Shown here piece by piece: positions 6,420 through 14,467 of a stretch of 27,301 nt of DNA. The stretch is from a virus, in IMG/VR virus record IMGVR_UViG_3300046804_002892, positions 1-27,301 of that record. One strand, given 5' to 3'. Made by a program: the position numbers and the translations under genes. How positions within the stretch are numbered: position 1 is the first letter of the stretch; every line of letters starts with the position of its first letter. The notes under the pieces were generated by a model that saw nothing but the letters and a program-made list of their open reading frames with translations, made no database searches and was not told the origin of the DNA.

Positions 6420-8015
6420 ATGCGTATCAACGAATTAAACGTACCAGTACAACCAGACACATACGAAGCTAGTATGTTCCTTACACAGGCTATACGAGCA
6501 GGCAAATACGCAATAAAAATTCACAATTTATTGAGCAACGATCAAGAGATGGAATCTTGGGTGGCAAAAAAGATTGATCTAGCATCAGGTTATATCAATG
6601 GTGTAGCAGAATATCTTTCCACTGAAAAAGTTTACAAAGAAGATGCAGGTGAAGGACATATGGCTAAATCACAACTGTATTCTATCGCAAAATCAGCACT
6701 GGCAATCACTACAATGGTTCAACCAGGTGATGATATTGAAGGTTGGGTACAAACCAAAATGAATCGAGCAGTGGACATGCTAGATGCAGTGTATCACTAT
6801 GAAGATTATCAAAGATTAAATCCCTACAGAGAAGAGATAGGTGACCTACATCAGAAACATGCAGAAATAGTAAAAAAGAATATCGATGAGATTCTAGCCA
6901 CAGAAACACCAGTGGATGATATAGAGACCAAACCTGGCATGCTAAACATATTGAAGAAAAGAGTACATCAATTTGAAAAAGAGCGTGCCCAAGAGAATAG
7001 AAAGACCAATGAAGCAGGTTCTAGGCTGCCTTCCAGCATGGCCAAAACTAAAGCCAAATTGGATAGAATGACTCCAGATGAGATACGAGCATTCTTTAAG
7101 AACAGAGAAGATTTTGCCAAACAACATGCTGGTGGAGTTATTCGTCCAGGTTTTTCAGCTAAAGAATTAGCACAGAGTCAAGAATTTAGATATGGCAGAG
7201 AGTTTGCTAAAAGAAATCCTTATTCTCGACATTTTGAAAGCACACAAAAGCCTTACGTGAGCCAAGCTGTGGACGGCAAATGGAATGTGCTGGACAAAAA
7301 TGGAAAGACAGTGTTCTCATCTGGTGATTACCGTGTGGCACAAGATTACTTCAAAAAACATTATGATATGTTGAGAGAAACAGAATTAGACGAAGGTTTA
7401 AAAGATTGGTTACAAAGAGTTGCTGCTGCTGGCATTATCGTAGGCAGTGTGGCAGGTATTGGATCAATTAACAATGCCATGGATAACAGCGTTCCGGTGA
7501 TACAGGCCATGAACAAGGCTCTAGATGTTGCCAATCAAAAAGGTGATAAACAATTAGTTCAATCGATCAAACAGGATATTGAAACAGCAAAAATAAGTCT
7601 AGATTCAGGACAGAATTTAAACACAGTAAAAAATATGCAGGACAGATATGCTAAATTTATGCCAACAGAATACAAAAAAAATGAGAGTTTCAAAGACAGA
7701 ATCGTGAGCAAAATTGTAGCACCTATTAAAGATTATAATAAAAATAAAGAATCCATGCTGCCAAAGAGCGCATTTGCAGGCAGCGATAAACACAAGTTAG
7801 GACCAGCAGCACATTTAACCGGCAAAATGAAAAGACCAGCACGAGCAGGCGATTTAGTGGGTGAAGAAAAACAAAAAGGACTGGACGGCAAAGCATGCTG
7901 GAAAGGTTATAGACGCATGGGCACCAAGATGAAGGGTGGCAAAAGAGTAGATAACTGCGTTAAAGTCAATTACGAGTCTAAATTAGCTGAAAAACTTGCA
8001 AATAAGCTCAAATAA
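6420..8015 (+). CDS. Candidate internal virion protein, 531 aa
   Basis: No named family. The leader MRINELNVPVQP resembles the shared N-terminus. Residues about 20-200 are helical. A central segment (FAKQHAGGVIRPGFSAKELAQ, then YVSQAVDGKWNVLDKNGKTVF) is followed by a possible prohead-protease site, ELDE/GL. Next comes a hydrophobic stretch at about residues 334-352 (VAAAGIIVGSVAGIGSI) that could insert in a membrane. The C-terminus has a basic Cys/Trp module with KACWKGYRRMGTKMKGGK and DNCVKV, which I recall on many marine-phage proteins. Late promoter, size and processing-like sites suggest a packaged protein, perhaps ejected with DNA. The role is inference. Confidence 0.65.
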   Translation: MRINELNVPVQPDTYEASMFLTQAIRAGKYAIKIHNLLSNDQEMESWVAKKIDLASGYINGVAEYLSTEKVYKEDAGEGHMAKSQLYSIAKSALAITTMVQPGDDIEGWVQTKMNRAVDMLDAVYHYEDYQRLNPYREEIGDLHQKHAEIVKKNIDEILATETPVDDIETKPGMLNILKKRVHQFEKERAQENRKTNEAGSRLPSSMAKTKAKLDRMTPDEIRAFFKNREDFAKQHAGGVIRPGFSAKELAQSQEFRYGREFAKRNPYSRHFESTQKPYVSQAVDGKWNVLDKNGKTVFSSGDYRVAQDYFKKHYDMLRETELDEGLKDWLQRVAAAGIIVGSVAGIGSINNAMDNSVPVIQAMNKALDVANQKGDKQLVQSIKQDIETAKISLDSGQNLNTVKNMQDRYAKFMPTEYKKNESFKDRIVSKIVAPIKDYNKNKESMLPKSAFAGSDKHKLGPAAHLTGKMKRPARAGDLVGEEKQKGLDGKACWKGYRRMGTKMKGGKRVDNCVKVNYESKLAEKLANKLK

Positions 8016-8018
8016 TAA

Positions 8019-8035
8019 TATATTATTATAATATA
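8019..8035. repeat. AT-only inverted repeat, 8-bp arms around one base
   Basis: TATATTAT at 8019-8026 and its reverse complement ATAATATA at 8028-8035 flank a single T. It lies in the 40-nt gap between two genes and ends six bases before the late-promoter octamer. In AT-rich DNA such palindromes arise easily; an upstream regulatory site is only possible. There is no G-C stem or T-tract, so I do not call it a terminator. Confidence 0.3.
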
Positions 8036-8041
8036 ACATTT

Positions 8042-8049
8042 AATAAATA
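8042..8049 (+). promoter_or_regulatory. Candidate T4-type late promoter (AATAAATA) before the gene at 8056
   Basis: TAATAAATAC at 8041-8050 is identical to the element before the gene at 5848. Predicted +1 at about 8055, one base before the ATG. It sits in the only clear intergenic gap of this block. Confidence 0.65.
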
Positions 8050-8055
8050 CATCAT

Positions 8056-9069
8056 ATGGCACGCAAATTTAAAGACGATGATTTCGCAAATCTAATAAAA
8101 AGACTCAATGAATTGAGCAATCTTTCTCCAGAACAAGAGAGACAAGAATTATTAGAAGCAGCCAAAAAAGAACCAAGAGTGCTGGATGATAGACAGATAT
8201 CATTGGCTGATATTGCAAAACTAGCTGGTATTAAAGAATTCAAAGAACCTACAAAAATTTCGCCTAAAGCAGAAAAATTAATAGAATCAATCACTAGTGA
8301 GAAGAGCGATATCACAAAGGCCATAGAAGAATCAGACAAAAAAACAAATAAAACAGAAATTAAAGAAGCAAAGAAAAAAGAAAATAGATTAGAAAAAATT
8401 GCTGAATTAGAATCTAAGTTAGCAGAATTAAAAGCAGAACAAAAAGAAGAACAAACTTATGACGCAAAAACATTCAGAGAAGTGGTACAAAAAGACATTC
8501 AAGAATATATCCAATCATGCGATGAGTCAGCATTGGTTGAGTTATACAACAGCATCTCAGACAATGAAGCAATCTACAACGAAGAATCATCAAACATTCT
8601 TGTTAAAACTGAAGAAACTAAAGAAATTATCGCTGACGCAGAAAAATTAGAACAAGAAGTTATTGCAGAAAAAGAAAAAGCAACTAAAGAAAAAGAAGAA
8701 GTGGTTCAAGAGAAACAACCAGAAGCAGAAACAGTTGCTGAAGAACCCAAAGAAGAAACAGCGGAACCCAAAGAAGAGACCACAGATGAAGCAGCAGGAT
8801 TCCAAGGACAGACAGAAGCAAGACAATTTGATGTAAGACTAGCAGGAGATTTTGACAGAGATCGTCCAACATCAGATACAGAAGCTATGGCTGTTAAAAC
8901 TATTTTAAAAAATGCTGGAATACAAGCAGAAGTTCAACCTAGCGAAGCAAACTTTTCATCAGTTTCTATAAACACAATGTCTCCACCTGAAGCAGTTATG
9001 AGTGCTTTGGGAGATATGGTTGATGAAAACTTAGAATACAAAGACGAGCTTTCCGAAAATAAAAAATAA
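8056..9069 (+). CDS. Acidic coiled-coil protein, 337 aa
   Basis: Not assigned. The first 80 residues are helical with LSPEQERQELLEAAKKEPRV and the motif ISLADIAKLAGIKE. Residues about 85-135 and 190-255 are long Glu/Lys coiled coils, ending in a Glu-Pro-rich linker with repeats such as PKEETAEPKEETTDE. The last 80 residues look like a small alpha/beta domain (AMAVKTILKNAGIQAEVQP, SVSINTMSPPEAVMSALGDM). The composition recalls phage scaffolding or prohead-core proteins, but I see no specific homology. A strong late-promoter match 6 nt before the ATG indicates late expression. Confidence 0.65.
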   Translation: MARKFKDDDFANLIKRLNELSNLSPEQERQELLEAAKKEPRVLDDRQISLADIAKLAGIKEFKEPTKISPKAEKLIESITSEKSDITKAIEESDKKTNKTEIKEAKKKENRLEKIAELESKLAELKAEQKEEQTYDAKTFREVVQKDIQEYIQSCDESALVELYNSISDNEAIYNEESSNILVKTEETKEIIADAEKLEQEVIAEKEKATKEKEEVVQEKQPEAETVAEEPKEETAEPKEETTDEAAGFQGQTEARQFDVRLAGDFDRDRPTSDTEAMAVKTILKNAGIQAEVQPSEANFSSVSINTMSPPEAVMSALGDMVDENLEYKDELSENKK

Positions 9070-9083
9070 TATCGAGATAGGTG

Positions 9084-9722
9084 ATGAAGTTAAAACTCAC
9101 CCATAATCAATTTAATCCCAATTCATATTTCCATAATCCTATAGATCAAAATTTTGTCCCCACAATAGAACAAACAGAATTGTTTGATCAGAACGGTTAT
9201 GATCTTACACCATTAGAACGATTGTATGCAGAGGCTAATGGACAAGCGGGTCGCTGGCATCGTCCCAATCACTATGCTCTAAAATATGATTGGTTTGTGG
9301 ATGAGCAGAATTCAGTCTCTGGTGCACATATCAATCATGCTCTACTGTTCGAGAGGAAAGGATATGCTGGAATAGCTTTAACACAATTAGAAGGTTGGGC
9401 TCAGCACAATCATTTGATTTATAAAATAATAAAAATGCGTCCTAAATGGGGCATGGATATCAGTGTGGATTATGTGGACACCAATGGCAATGTGTTTGAA
9501 CTACTGCATTGGGAATATGACGGATTCGATTACCAAGAAATTGCTGATAAGAAAATGCATATTGAAAAATTTTTATTGTCTATAGATTGGGATCGTGCTG
9601 TTGTAGAGATGATTCGTAGGAAATCTGAGTGGCATCATCTAGGTTTTTTTGAACAGAGTGCTTGGAAAACTGAATTTTTTGGCATAGAACGAGAACGTTT
9701 TAAGATGGTGCTTTGGCAATAA
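9084..9722 (+). CDS. Hypothetical phage protein, 212 aa
   Basis: Not recognised. ATG 9084 is preferred over GTG 9081 because the purine stretch GATAGGTG lies just upstream. The sequence is rich in aromatic residues and His/Trp (GRWHRPNHYALKYDWF, GWAQHNHLIYKIIKMRPKWGMDISVDYVD, FELLHWEYDGFDY), which looks like a globular alpha/beta protein of unknown function. No signal peptide, membrane helix or nucleotide-binding loop. It lies in the late block, and its stop codon overlaps the late-promoter element of the next gene. Confidence 0.65.
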   Translation: MKLKLTHNQFNPNSYFHNPIDQNFVPTIEQTELFDQNGYDLTPLERLYAEANGQAGRWHRPNHYALKYDWFVDEQNSVSGAHINHALLFERKGYAGIALTQLEGWAQHNHLIYKIIKMRPKWGMDISVDYVDTNGNVFELLHWEYDGFDYQEIADKKMHIEKFLLSIDWDRAVVEMIRRKSEWHHLGFFEQSAWKTEFFGIERERFKMVLWQ

Positions 9723-9725
9723 ATA
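9718..9725 (+). promoter_or_regulatory. Candidate T4-type late promoter (AATAAATA) before the gene at 9733
   Basis: CAATAAATAC at 9717-9726 repeats the element found before the genes at 5848 and 8056. Predicted +1 about 9731, two bases before the ATG at 9733; no Shine-Dalgarno. Confidence 0.6.
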
Positions 9726-9732
9726 CAAGCAT

Positions 9733-10320
9733 ATGAGTCAGATACCTATTTTTTCATACAAACAATATTTAGACGATATGTTACGTCTCAAAGACCACGG
9801 TACCGTGGATGCTGATGCACAGGTAGAAAGACCAATCAGTGCAGGTTCTCGAGGATTAAAAAGAATTAAAGATTTTGTGAAAGATCCTGTACACATGATG
9901 GGAGAATCAGAGGATTCAAGGCCATCTCCAGCAAATCCTAATCCTAAAATAGAATCAAATCTATTAGATAAACCTACACCCACTATTCAAGATATTGCAA
10001 AAAAATTTAATAAATCTACAAAGTATATTTTAGATCAATTAAAGGCGGGCATAAGAGTAGAATCTGAGCATACCAATCAATTTGAAGTAGCTATGGAAAT
10101 TGCATTAGACCATCTAAATGAAAGACCAGACTACTATGAAGTGCTAAAGTCAGCAGAGAAGAAAAAAATTACCAAAAATGAAGTAATAAAGGCTGTTTTA
10201 GAAGGCGTCACTTATTCCAAAACATCAGGCGAGTTGATCTTACCAGAAGCAATTCAAGGTAATTTAAAAACTTGGTTTGAATCTCACTGGAATAATATTA
10301 CTAAATCTTCGAAAAAGTAA
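9733..10320 (+). CDS. DUF5661-like phage protein, 195 aa
   Basis: The central part, about residues 80-140, carries IQDIAKKFNKS, then LKAGIRVESEHTNQFEVAMEIALDHLNERPDYYEVL. The pattern G-I-x-V-E-x-E-H-T-x(4-6)-A-x-x-I-A-x-D-H-L-x-E-x-P-x-Y-Y is one I recall as a small conserved domain (DUF5661-like, name from memory) in phage and bacterial proteins of unknown role. The N-terminus MSQIPIFSYKQYLDDM could be another head-targeting leader. The C-terminus is basic. Expressed from a candidate late promoter. It ends just before the early promoter of dsbA, so it closes the late block. Confidence 0.7.
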   Translation: MSQIPIFSYKQYLDDMLRLKDHGTVDADAQVERPISAGSRGLKRIKDFVKDPVHMMGESEDSRPSPANPNPKIESNLLDKPTPTIQDIAKKFNKSTKYILDQLKAGIRVESEHTNQFEVAMEIALDHLNERPDYYEVLKSAEKKKITKNEVIKAVLEGVTYSKTSGELILPEAIQGNLKTWFESHWNNITKSSKK

Positions 10321-10349
10321 TTGATTTAATCGTCCTAGAGTTATATAAT
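10321..10349 (+). promoter_or_regulatory. Sigma70-like promoter upstream of dsbA
   Basis: TTGATT (10321-10326), 17-nt spacer, TATAAT (10344-10349). The -10 is perfect and the spacing ideal. It drives the dsbA - membrane protein - DNA polymerase run with a leader of about 20 nt that contains AAAGGAG 6 nt before the ATG at 10378. It marks the switch from late to early/middle genes. Confidence 0.8.
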
Positions 10350-10377
10350 ACATAACAACAATTACAAAGGAGAAAAA

Positions 10378-10635
10378 ATGTCAGGAAGAAATTTCAACGA
10401 AGCAGAAAAAACCAAACTAATACAACTGATCAAAGAAGGATCACAAGTGTTAGGAGAGATAGATGATCTTAAAGCTGGTCTCAAAGACACAGTAAAAGCA
10501 CTATCAGAAGAATTAGAACTTAAACCAGCATTGATTAACAAAGCTATTTCTATCGCTCACAAGGACAATTACAAAGCTGTGGCTGATGATATGGATATGT
10601 TAGACAGCATATTGACTGCAGCAGGCAAAATCTAG
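10378..10635 (+). CDS. dsbA: DsbA-like dsDNA-binding late-transcription regulator, 85 aa
   Basis: Resembles T4 DsbA (89 aa), a double-stranded DNA-binding protein that modulates late promoters; not the disulfide oxidoreductase of the same name. Visible pattern: NFNEAEKTKLIQLIKEGSQV, then EIDDLKAGLKDTVKAL, then ALINKAISIAHKDNY. The layout (short helix, a helix with D-L-K-x-G-L-x-D-T-V/I-K-x-L, then K-A-I-x-I-A-H-K) is what I recall in cyanophage DsbA annotations. It has the best ribosome-binding site in the window (AAAGGAG) and its own sigma70-like promoter. Its stop overlaps the next GTG by one base. Confidence 0.8.
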   Translation: MSGRNFNEAEKTKLIQLIKEGSQVLGEIDDLKAGLKDTVKALSEELELKPALINKAISIAHKDNYKAVADDMDMLDSILTAAGKI

Positions 10636-10916
10636 TGTATGGTATTATAAGACAATTTTGGGTCAATAGTTATCGAACAGATCGTGTAGCATTTTACTAT
10701 GAGCTGATCTCTTTGATATTCACTATATTTGGTTCTTTAGTGCTGACATTCACTAGTCCACACCCTCAAATGAATTTGGTGTTTCCTTTTTATCTATTAG
10801 GATCCTCTACCATGGCCTATTCTGCTTATCGTAGAAGAAACCTATGGATAACTATGTTGGCTAGTTGGTTTACAATAATGAATTGTATCGGAAATTATCT
10901 AGTATTTTTTAAATGA
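10635..10916 (+). CDS. Small membrane protein, 93 aa
   Basis: The frame starts with GTG at 10635, overlapping the dsbA stop (TAGTG), and ends overlapping the polymerase ATG (ATGA), so it is translationally coupled on both sides. Three hydrophobic segments are visible at roughly residues 24-42 (LISLIFTIFGSLVLTF), 47-63 (MNLVFPFYLLGSSTMAY) and 70-91 (LWITMLASWFTIMNCIGNYLVF). The N-terminus has FWVNSYRTDRVAFYYE, a motif I recall in a cyanophage membrane protein of unknown function. A role in attaching replication to the membrane is possible only by context. Confidence 0.7.
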   Translation: MYGIIRQFWVNSYRTDRVAFYYELISLIFTIFGSLVLTFTSPHPQMNLVFPFYLLGSSTMAYSAYRRRNLWITMLASWFTIMNCIGNYLVFFK

Positions 10917-13579
10917 GTTACATAGACGCTTATTATCGCAGAGATGACGACAAGGTGTTGGTAGTAGAACGTGATACCAACGGTCAAAGAAGATTTGTGG
11001 ATTATGATGCTCGATATGTATTCTATTATCCAGATCCTCGAGGCAAACATAGAAGCATACATGGAGAAACTCTACAGAAAGTTTCTTGTAGCACATTCAA
11101 AGAATTTATAAAAGAACAAAAAATTAGAAGCAATAAAAAATTGTTCGAACAAGATATTAATCCTGTGTTTCGTTGTCTTGAAGAAAATTATTTAGGTAAA
11201 GATGCTCCTAAACTTAATGTGGTGTTCTTTGATATTGAAGTGGACTTTGATCCACAACGTGGATATTCTACTACAGATGATCCATTTATGCCCATAACAG
11301 CAATCACTTGTTATCTTAACTGGACTGACCAGCTCGTAACTTTTGCTATACCTCCTAAAGGATTGAGTATGGCAGATGCCAAACTACAAGTGGAAAGATT
11401 CAGCAATGTGATGTTGTTTGAAAAAGAAAAAGACATGCTAGATGCTTTCTTAACACTAGTGGATGAAGGAGATGTTATCAGCGGTTGGAACTCGGAAGGA
11501 TATGATATACCCTATGTTGTGGGAAGAATACAGAAAGTATTGAGTTCAGATGATACTCGAAGATTATGTTTTTGGGGAGAAAAACCTAAAAAAAGAACAT
11601 TTGAGAAATATGGCAGAGAGCAAATTAGTTATGATTTAATTGGTCGAGTACATTTAGATTTATTAGAATTGTACAGGAAATATACCTACGAAGAACGTCA
11701 CAGTTATCGTTTAGATGCTATAGGAGAATGGGAATTGGATGAAAAGAAAACTGTGTATGAAGGATCACTGGATCAATTGTACAACAATGATTTTGGAATG
11801 TTTATAGAATACAACCGACAAGACTGTAATCTACTGGCAAAATTAGAAAAGAAATTAAAATTTATTGAACTAGCAAATGAGATTGCACATCAGAACACTG
11901 TGTTATTACAAACCACAATGGGAGCAGTGGCAGTGACAGAACAAGCTATTATCAATGAAGCACATCGTCGAGGCATGATAGTGCCGGGTCGAGCGAAAAG
12001 AGATGAATCAGCACCTGTGGAATCAGCAGCAGGAGCGTATGTGGCATATCCTAAAAAAGGCATACATGACTGGATAGGATCTGTAGACATAAACTCACTG
12101 TATCCATCTGTGATTCGAGCTCTAAACATGGGTCCAGAAACTATTGTAGGACAGATACGTCCAGTGATTACATCAGCAGAAATAAACAGAGCGAAACATC
12201 AAGGTAAATCATTTGCCACAGCATGGGAAGGACAGTTTGGTTGTTGGGAATATCAAGCAGTGATGAACAAGGACAAAGGCACAGAATTAATCATTGATTG
12301 GGAAGATGGTACCAGTGTGAGAATGAGTGCAGCACAACTGTATGATCTTGTGTTTGATGGTAACAGACAGTGGATGATCTCTGCCAATGGTACCATATTC
12401 ACATATGAATTTGAAGGTGTTATTCCAGGATTGTTAAAAAGATGGTATGCTGAAAGAAAAGACATGCAAAAAAGAATGAGTGAGTGTGGAGACAATGCTA
12501 TTGAAAGAGAGTTTTGGGATAAAAGACAATTGGTTAAAAAAATTAATCTAAACTCACTGTATGGTGCAATTCTAAATCCAGGTTGTCGTTTCTTTGACAT
12601 GCGTATAGGACAATCAGTAACACTAACAGGCAGATGTATCACACAACATATGGCTGCTAAGACCAATGAAATTATTGCAGGCAAATATGATCACGTGGGA
12701 GAGAGTGTAATATATGGTGATACAGACTCTGTGTATTTTTCTGCTTATACTACATTAAAAAAAGAAATAGACTCAAAACAAATCCCATGGGGCAAAGAAA
12801 ACATTATTGCTCTTTATGATAAAATTGCAGAAGAAGTAAATGAAACATTCTCAGCATTCATGACTCGAGCATTCCATTGTCCTAAAACTCGAGGTGATGT
12901 GATACGAGCAGGTCGAGAATTGGTAGCATCTAAAGGATTGTTTATAACTAAAAAAAGATATGCATTGTTATATTTTGACAAAGAAGGTGAGCGTGTGGAC
13001 ACAGCAGGCAAAGAAGGCAAAGTAAAAGCCATGGGATTGGATCTCAAACGCTCTGATACTCCGGTATTCGTGCAAGATTTTTTGAGTGATATTTTATACC
13101 TAGTATTAATAGGTAAAACAGAGGCAGAAGTGTTAGAAAAAATTAAACAATTCCGCGGAGAATTTAAATCTAGACCAGGTTGGGAAAAAGGTTCTCCCAA
13201 ACGTGCTAATAATATTACAGAATATCATGAAGAAGAAAAGAAAAAAGGCAAAACCAATATGCCAGGACATGTAAGAGCTAGTATCAATTGGAATAGATGC
13301 AGAGAGATGTATAGTGACAAGTACAGTATGCCTATATTAGATGGTGCTAAAGTAATTGTTTGTAAATTAAAGAATAATCCTCTAGGTTATACTTCTATAG
13401 CATATCCTGTAGATGAGCAGCGATTACCCGAATGGTTTAAAGAATTACCATTTGATTCTGATGGTATGGAAGAGAGTGTGCTAGATGGCAAGATTGAGAA
13501 CTTAATTGGTGTGTTAGAATGGGACGTAAGATCCACAGAAAGTTCTAATACGTTTAATAAACTATTTGAAATGGCTTAA
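10913..13579 (+). CDS. 43: Family B DNA polymerase, T4 gp43-like, 888 aa
   Basis: Replicative phage DNA polymerase with 3'-5' proofreading. Exo I FFDIEVDF (D107, E109), Exo II SGWNSEGYDIP (D198), Exo III YNRQDCNLL. Polymerase motif A DINSLYPS (D392), motif B around KKINLNSLYGAI, motif C IYGDTDSVYF (D603, D605). All catalytic residues are present and the length is close to T4 gp43 (898 aa), so it is intact with no intein. It probably works with the clamp encoded 0.9 kb downstream. Overlaps the membrane protein gene by 4 nt, so it shares the dsbA promoter. The C-terminal residues (TFNKLFEMA) could be the clamp-binding tail, as in T4. Confidence 0.97.
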   Translation: MSYIDAYYRRDDDKVLVVERDTNGQRRFVDYDARYVFYYPDPRGKHRSIHGETLQKVSCSTFKEFIKEQKIRSNKKLFEQDINPVFRCLEENYLGKDAPKLNVVFFDIEVDFDPQRGYSTTDDPFMPITAITCYLNWTDQLVTFAIPPKGLSMADAKLQVERFSNVMLFEKEKDMLDAFLTLVDEGDVISGWNSEGYDIPYVVGRIQKVLSSDDTRRLCFWGEKPKKRTFEKYGREQISYDLIGRVHLDLLELYRKYTYEERHSYRLDAIGEWELDEKKTVYEGSLDQLYNNDFGMFIEYNRQDCNLLAKLEKKLKFIELANEIAHQNTVLLQTTMGAVAVTEQAIINEAHRRGMIVPGRAKRDESAPVESAAGAYVAYPKKGIHDWIGSVDINSLYPSVIRALNMGPETIVGQIRPVITSAEINRAKHQGKSFATAWEGQFGCWEYQAVMNKDKGTELIIDWEDGTSVRMSAAQLYDLVFDGNRQWMISANGTIFTYEFEGVIPGLLKRWYAERKDMQKRMSECGDNAIEREFWDKRQLVKKINLNSLYGAILNPGCRFFDMRIGQSVTLTGRCITQHMAAKTNEIIAGKYDHVGESVIYGDTDSVYFSAYTTLKKEIDSKQIPWGKENIIALYDKIAEEVNETFSAFMTRAFHCPKTRGDVIRAGRELVASKGLFITKKRYALLYFDKEGERVDTAGKEGKVKAMGLDLKRSDTPVFVQDFLSDILYLVLIGKTEAEVLEKIKQFRGEFKSRPGWEKGSPKRANNITEYHEEEKKKGKTNMPGHVRASINWNRCREMYSDKYSMPILDGAKVIVCKLKNNPLGYTSIAYPVDEQRLPEWFKELPFDSDGMEESVLDGKIENLIGVLEWDVRSTESSNTFNKLFEMA

Positions 13580-13580
13580 T

Positions 13581-14399
13581 ATGTTAAGCATAGAAGAAAT
13601 TAAATTATTAATAGAAAAATTAGAGAAGATTAAAGGTCACGATTTTCAACAACTTATTGATGATAATTTAAAAATACTTAAAAATTTAGCAAACGTTGTA
13701 GATATTAATAATGAAGATCAAATAAATCGATTAGATAAAACTAAAGATTGGTATGCTGCTGATTTAGAATGGCGACATGCAAGACAAGAATTATTACATG
13801 ATCAATTATTATTTGATAGAATAGTAAGCAAGATAGGACATTTTGCTAAAACTGGTTCTTCTGCATCATTATATAATAGTTTAGAAATAGGTCCAGGATA
13901 TGGTAAATTTAGTAAATGTTTTCTAGCATGGAGATTAAATTATTTTGTTGATGTTGTGCCTCACTGTCAAACAAAAATAAAAAAATTGTTTAATCCTCCA
14001 CATCTACAATATTTAAAATTTCATCTAACTAATTGGACTTCTTGTCCAGATATTCCTGATAATGCTGTTAATTTTGTATTCAGTTGGGATACCTTTCCTT
14101 TCTTTACACAACAACACATAAAATTATATCTCAAAGACATATTTAGAGTTATATTACCAGGTGGTTATGTATTTCTACATTATGCCAACTGCGAATATGA
14201 TTATGATTTACACGAATCAAAACGTGGTTATTGGAACTACAACACTAAATCTGCTATGGCCAAACTGATCAAAGAATGTGGTTATACAGTGATAGAAATG
14301 GATCAGTTTAAACCTGGCGCTAATTATGCTATATTTCAGAAACCTGGTAAAGACAATCCTGTATTATATAAAGTCTTAGAAATTCCGGCAAAAAAATAA
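13581..14399 (+). CDS. Class I SAM-dependent methyltransferase, 272 aa
   Basis: Rossmann-like methyltransferase. Motif I is LEIGPGYGKF (residues 101-110), the acidic position after strand 2 is in YFVDVVP, and motif IV-like VNFVFSWDTFPFF and a post-strand region with ILPGGYVFLHYA follow. The first 90 residues are a helical cap rich in Leu/Lys. No DNA-methylase DPPY/NPPY signature is present, so the target could be a small molecule, protein, sugar or base. ATG 13581 follows the polymerase stop by one base; the frame also runs back into polymerase codons through a TTG at 13566, which I reject. The gene is more AT-rich than the polymerase and may have been acquired separately. Confidence 0.75.
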   Translation: MLSIEEIKLLIEKLEKIKGHDFQQLIDDNLKILKNLANVVDINNEDQINRLDKTKDWYAADLEWRHARQELLHDQLLFDRIVSKIGHFAKTGSSASLYNSLEIGPGYGKFSKCFLAWRLNYFVDVVPHCQTKIKKLFNPPHLQYLKFHLTNWTSCPDIPDNAVNFVFSWDTFPFFTQQHIKLYLKDIFRVILPGGYVFLHYANCEYDYDLHESKRGYWNYNTKSAMAKLIKECGYTVIEMDQFKPGANYAIFQKPGKDNPVLYKVLEIPAKK

Positions 14400-14407
14400 T
14401 TTAACAC

Positions 14408-14436
14408 TTGATTTCTATCTAAATATCTTATACAAT
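14408..14436 (+). promoter_or_regulatory. Sigma70-like promoter upstream of the sliding clamp gene
   Basis: TTGATT (14408-14413), 17-nt spacer, TACAAT (14431-14436), in the 68-nt gap before the clamp gene. It uses the same -35 and spacing as the dsbA promoter. The leader of about 24 nt has only a weak AATAGG element before the ATG at 14468. Confidence 0.7.
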
Positions 14437-14467
14437 TTAATTTTAAACTTTTAAGAATAGGCAAAAC

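Noticed and set aside
8459-8650. 63-codon plus-strand frame inside the coiled-coil gene
   Set aside because: Low-complexity Lys/Thr/Gln translation produced by reading the Glu/Lys codons out of frame.
12253-13200. Long minus-strand open frames (143 and 128 codons) opposite the DNA polymerase gene
   Set aside because: They lie wholly antisense to an intact polymerase and show no family motif, as do all other minus-strand frames in the window; these are codon-bias shadows.
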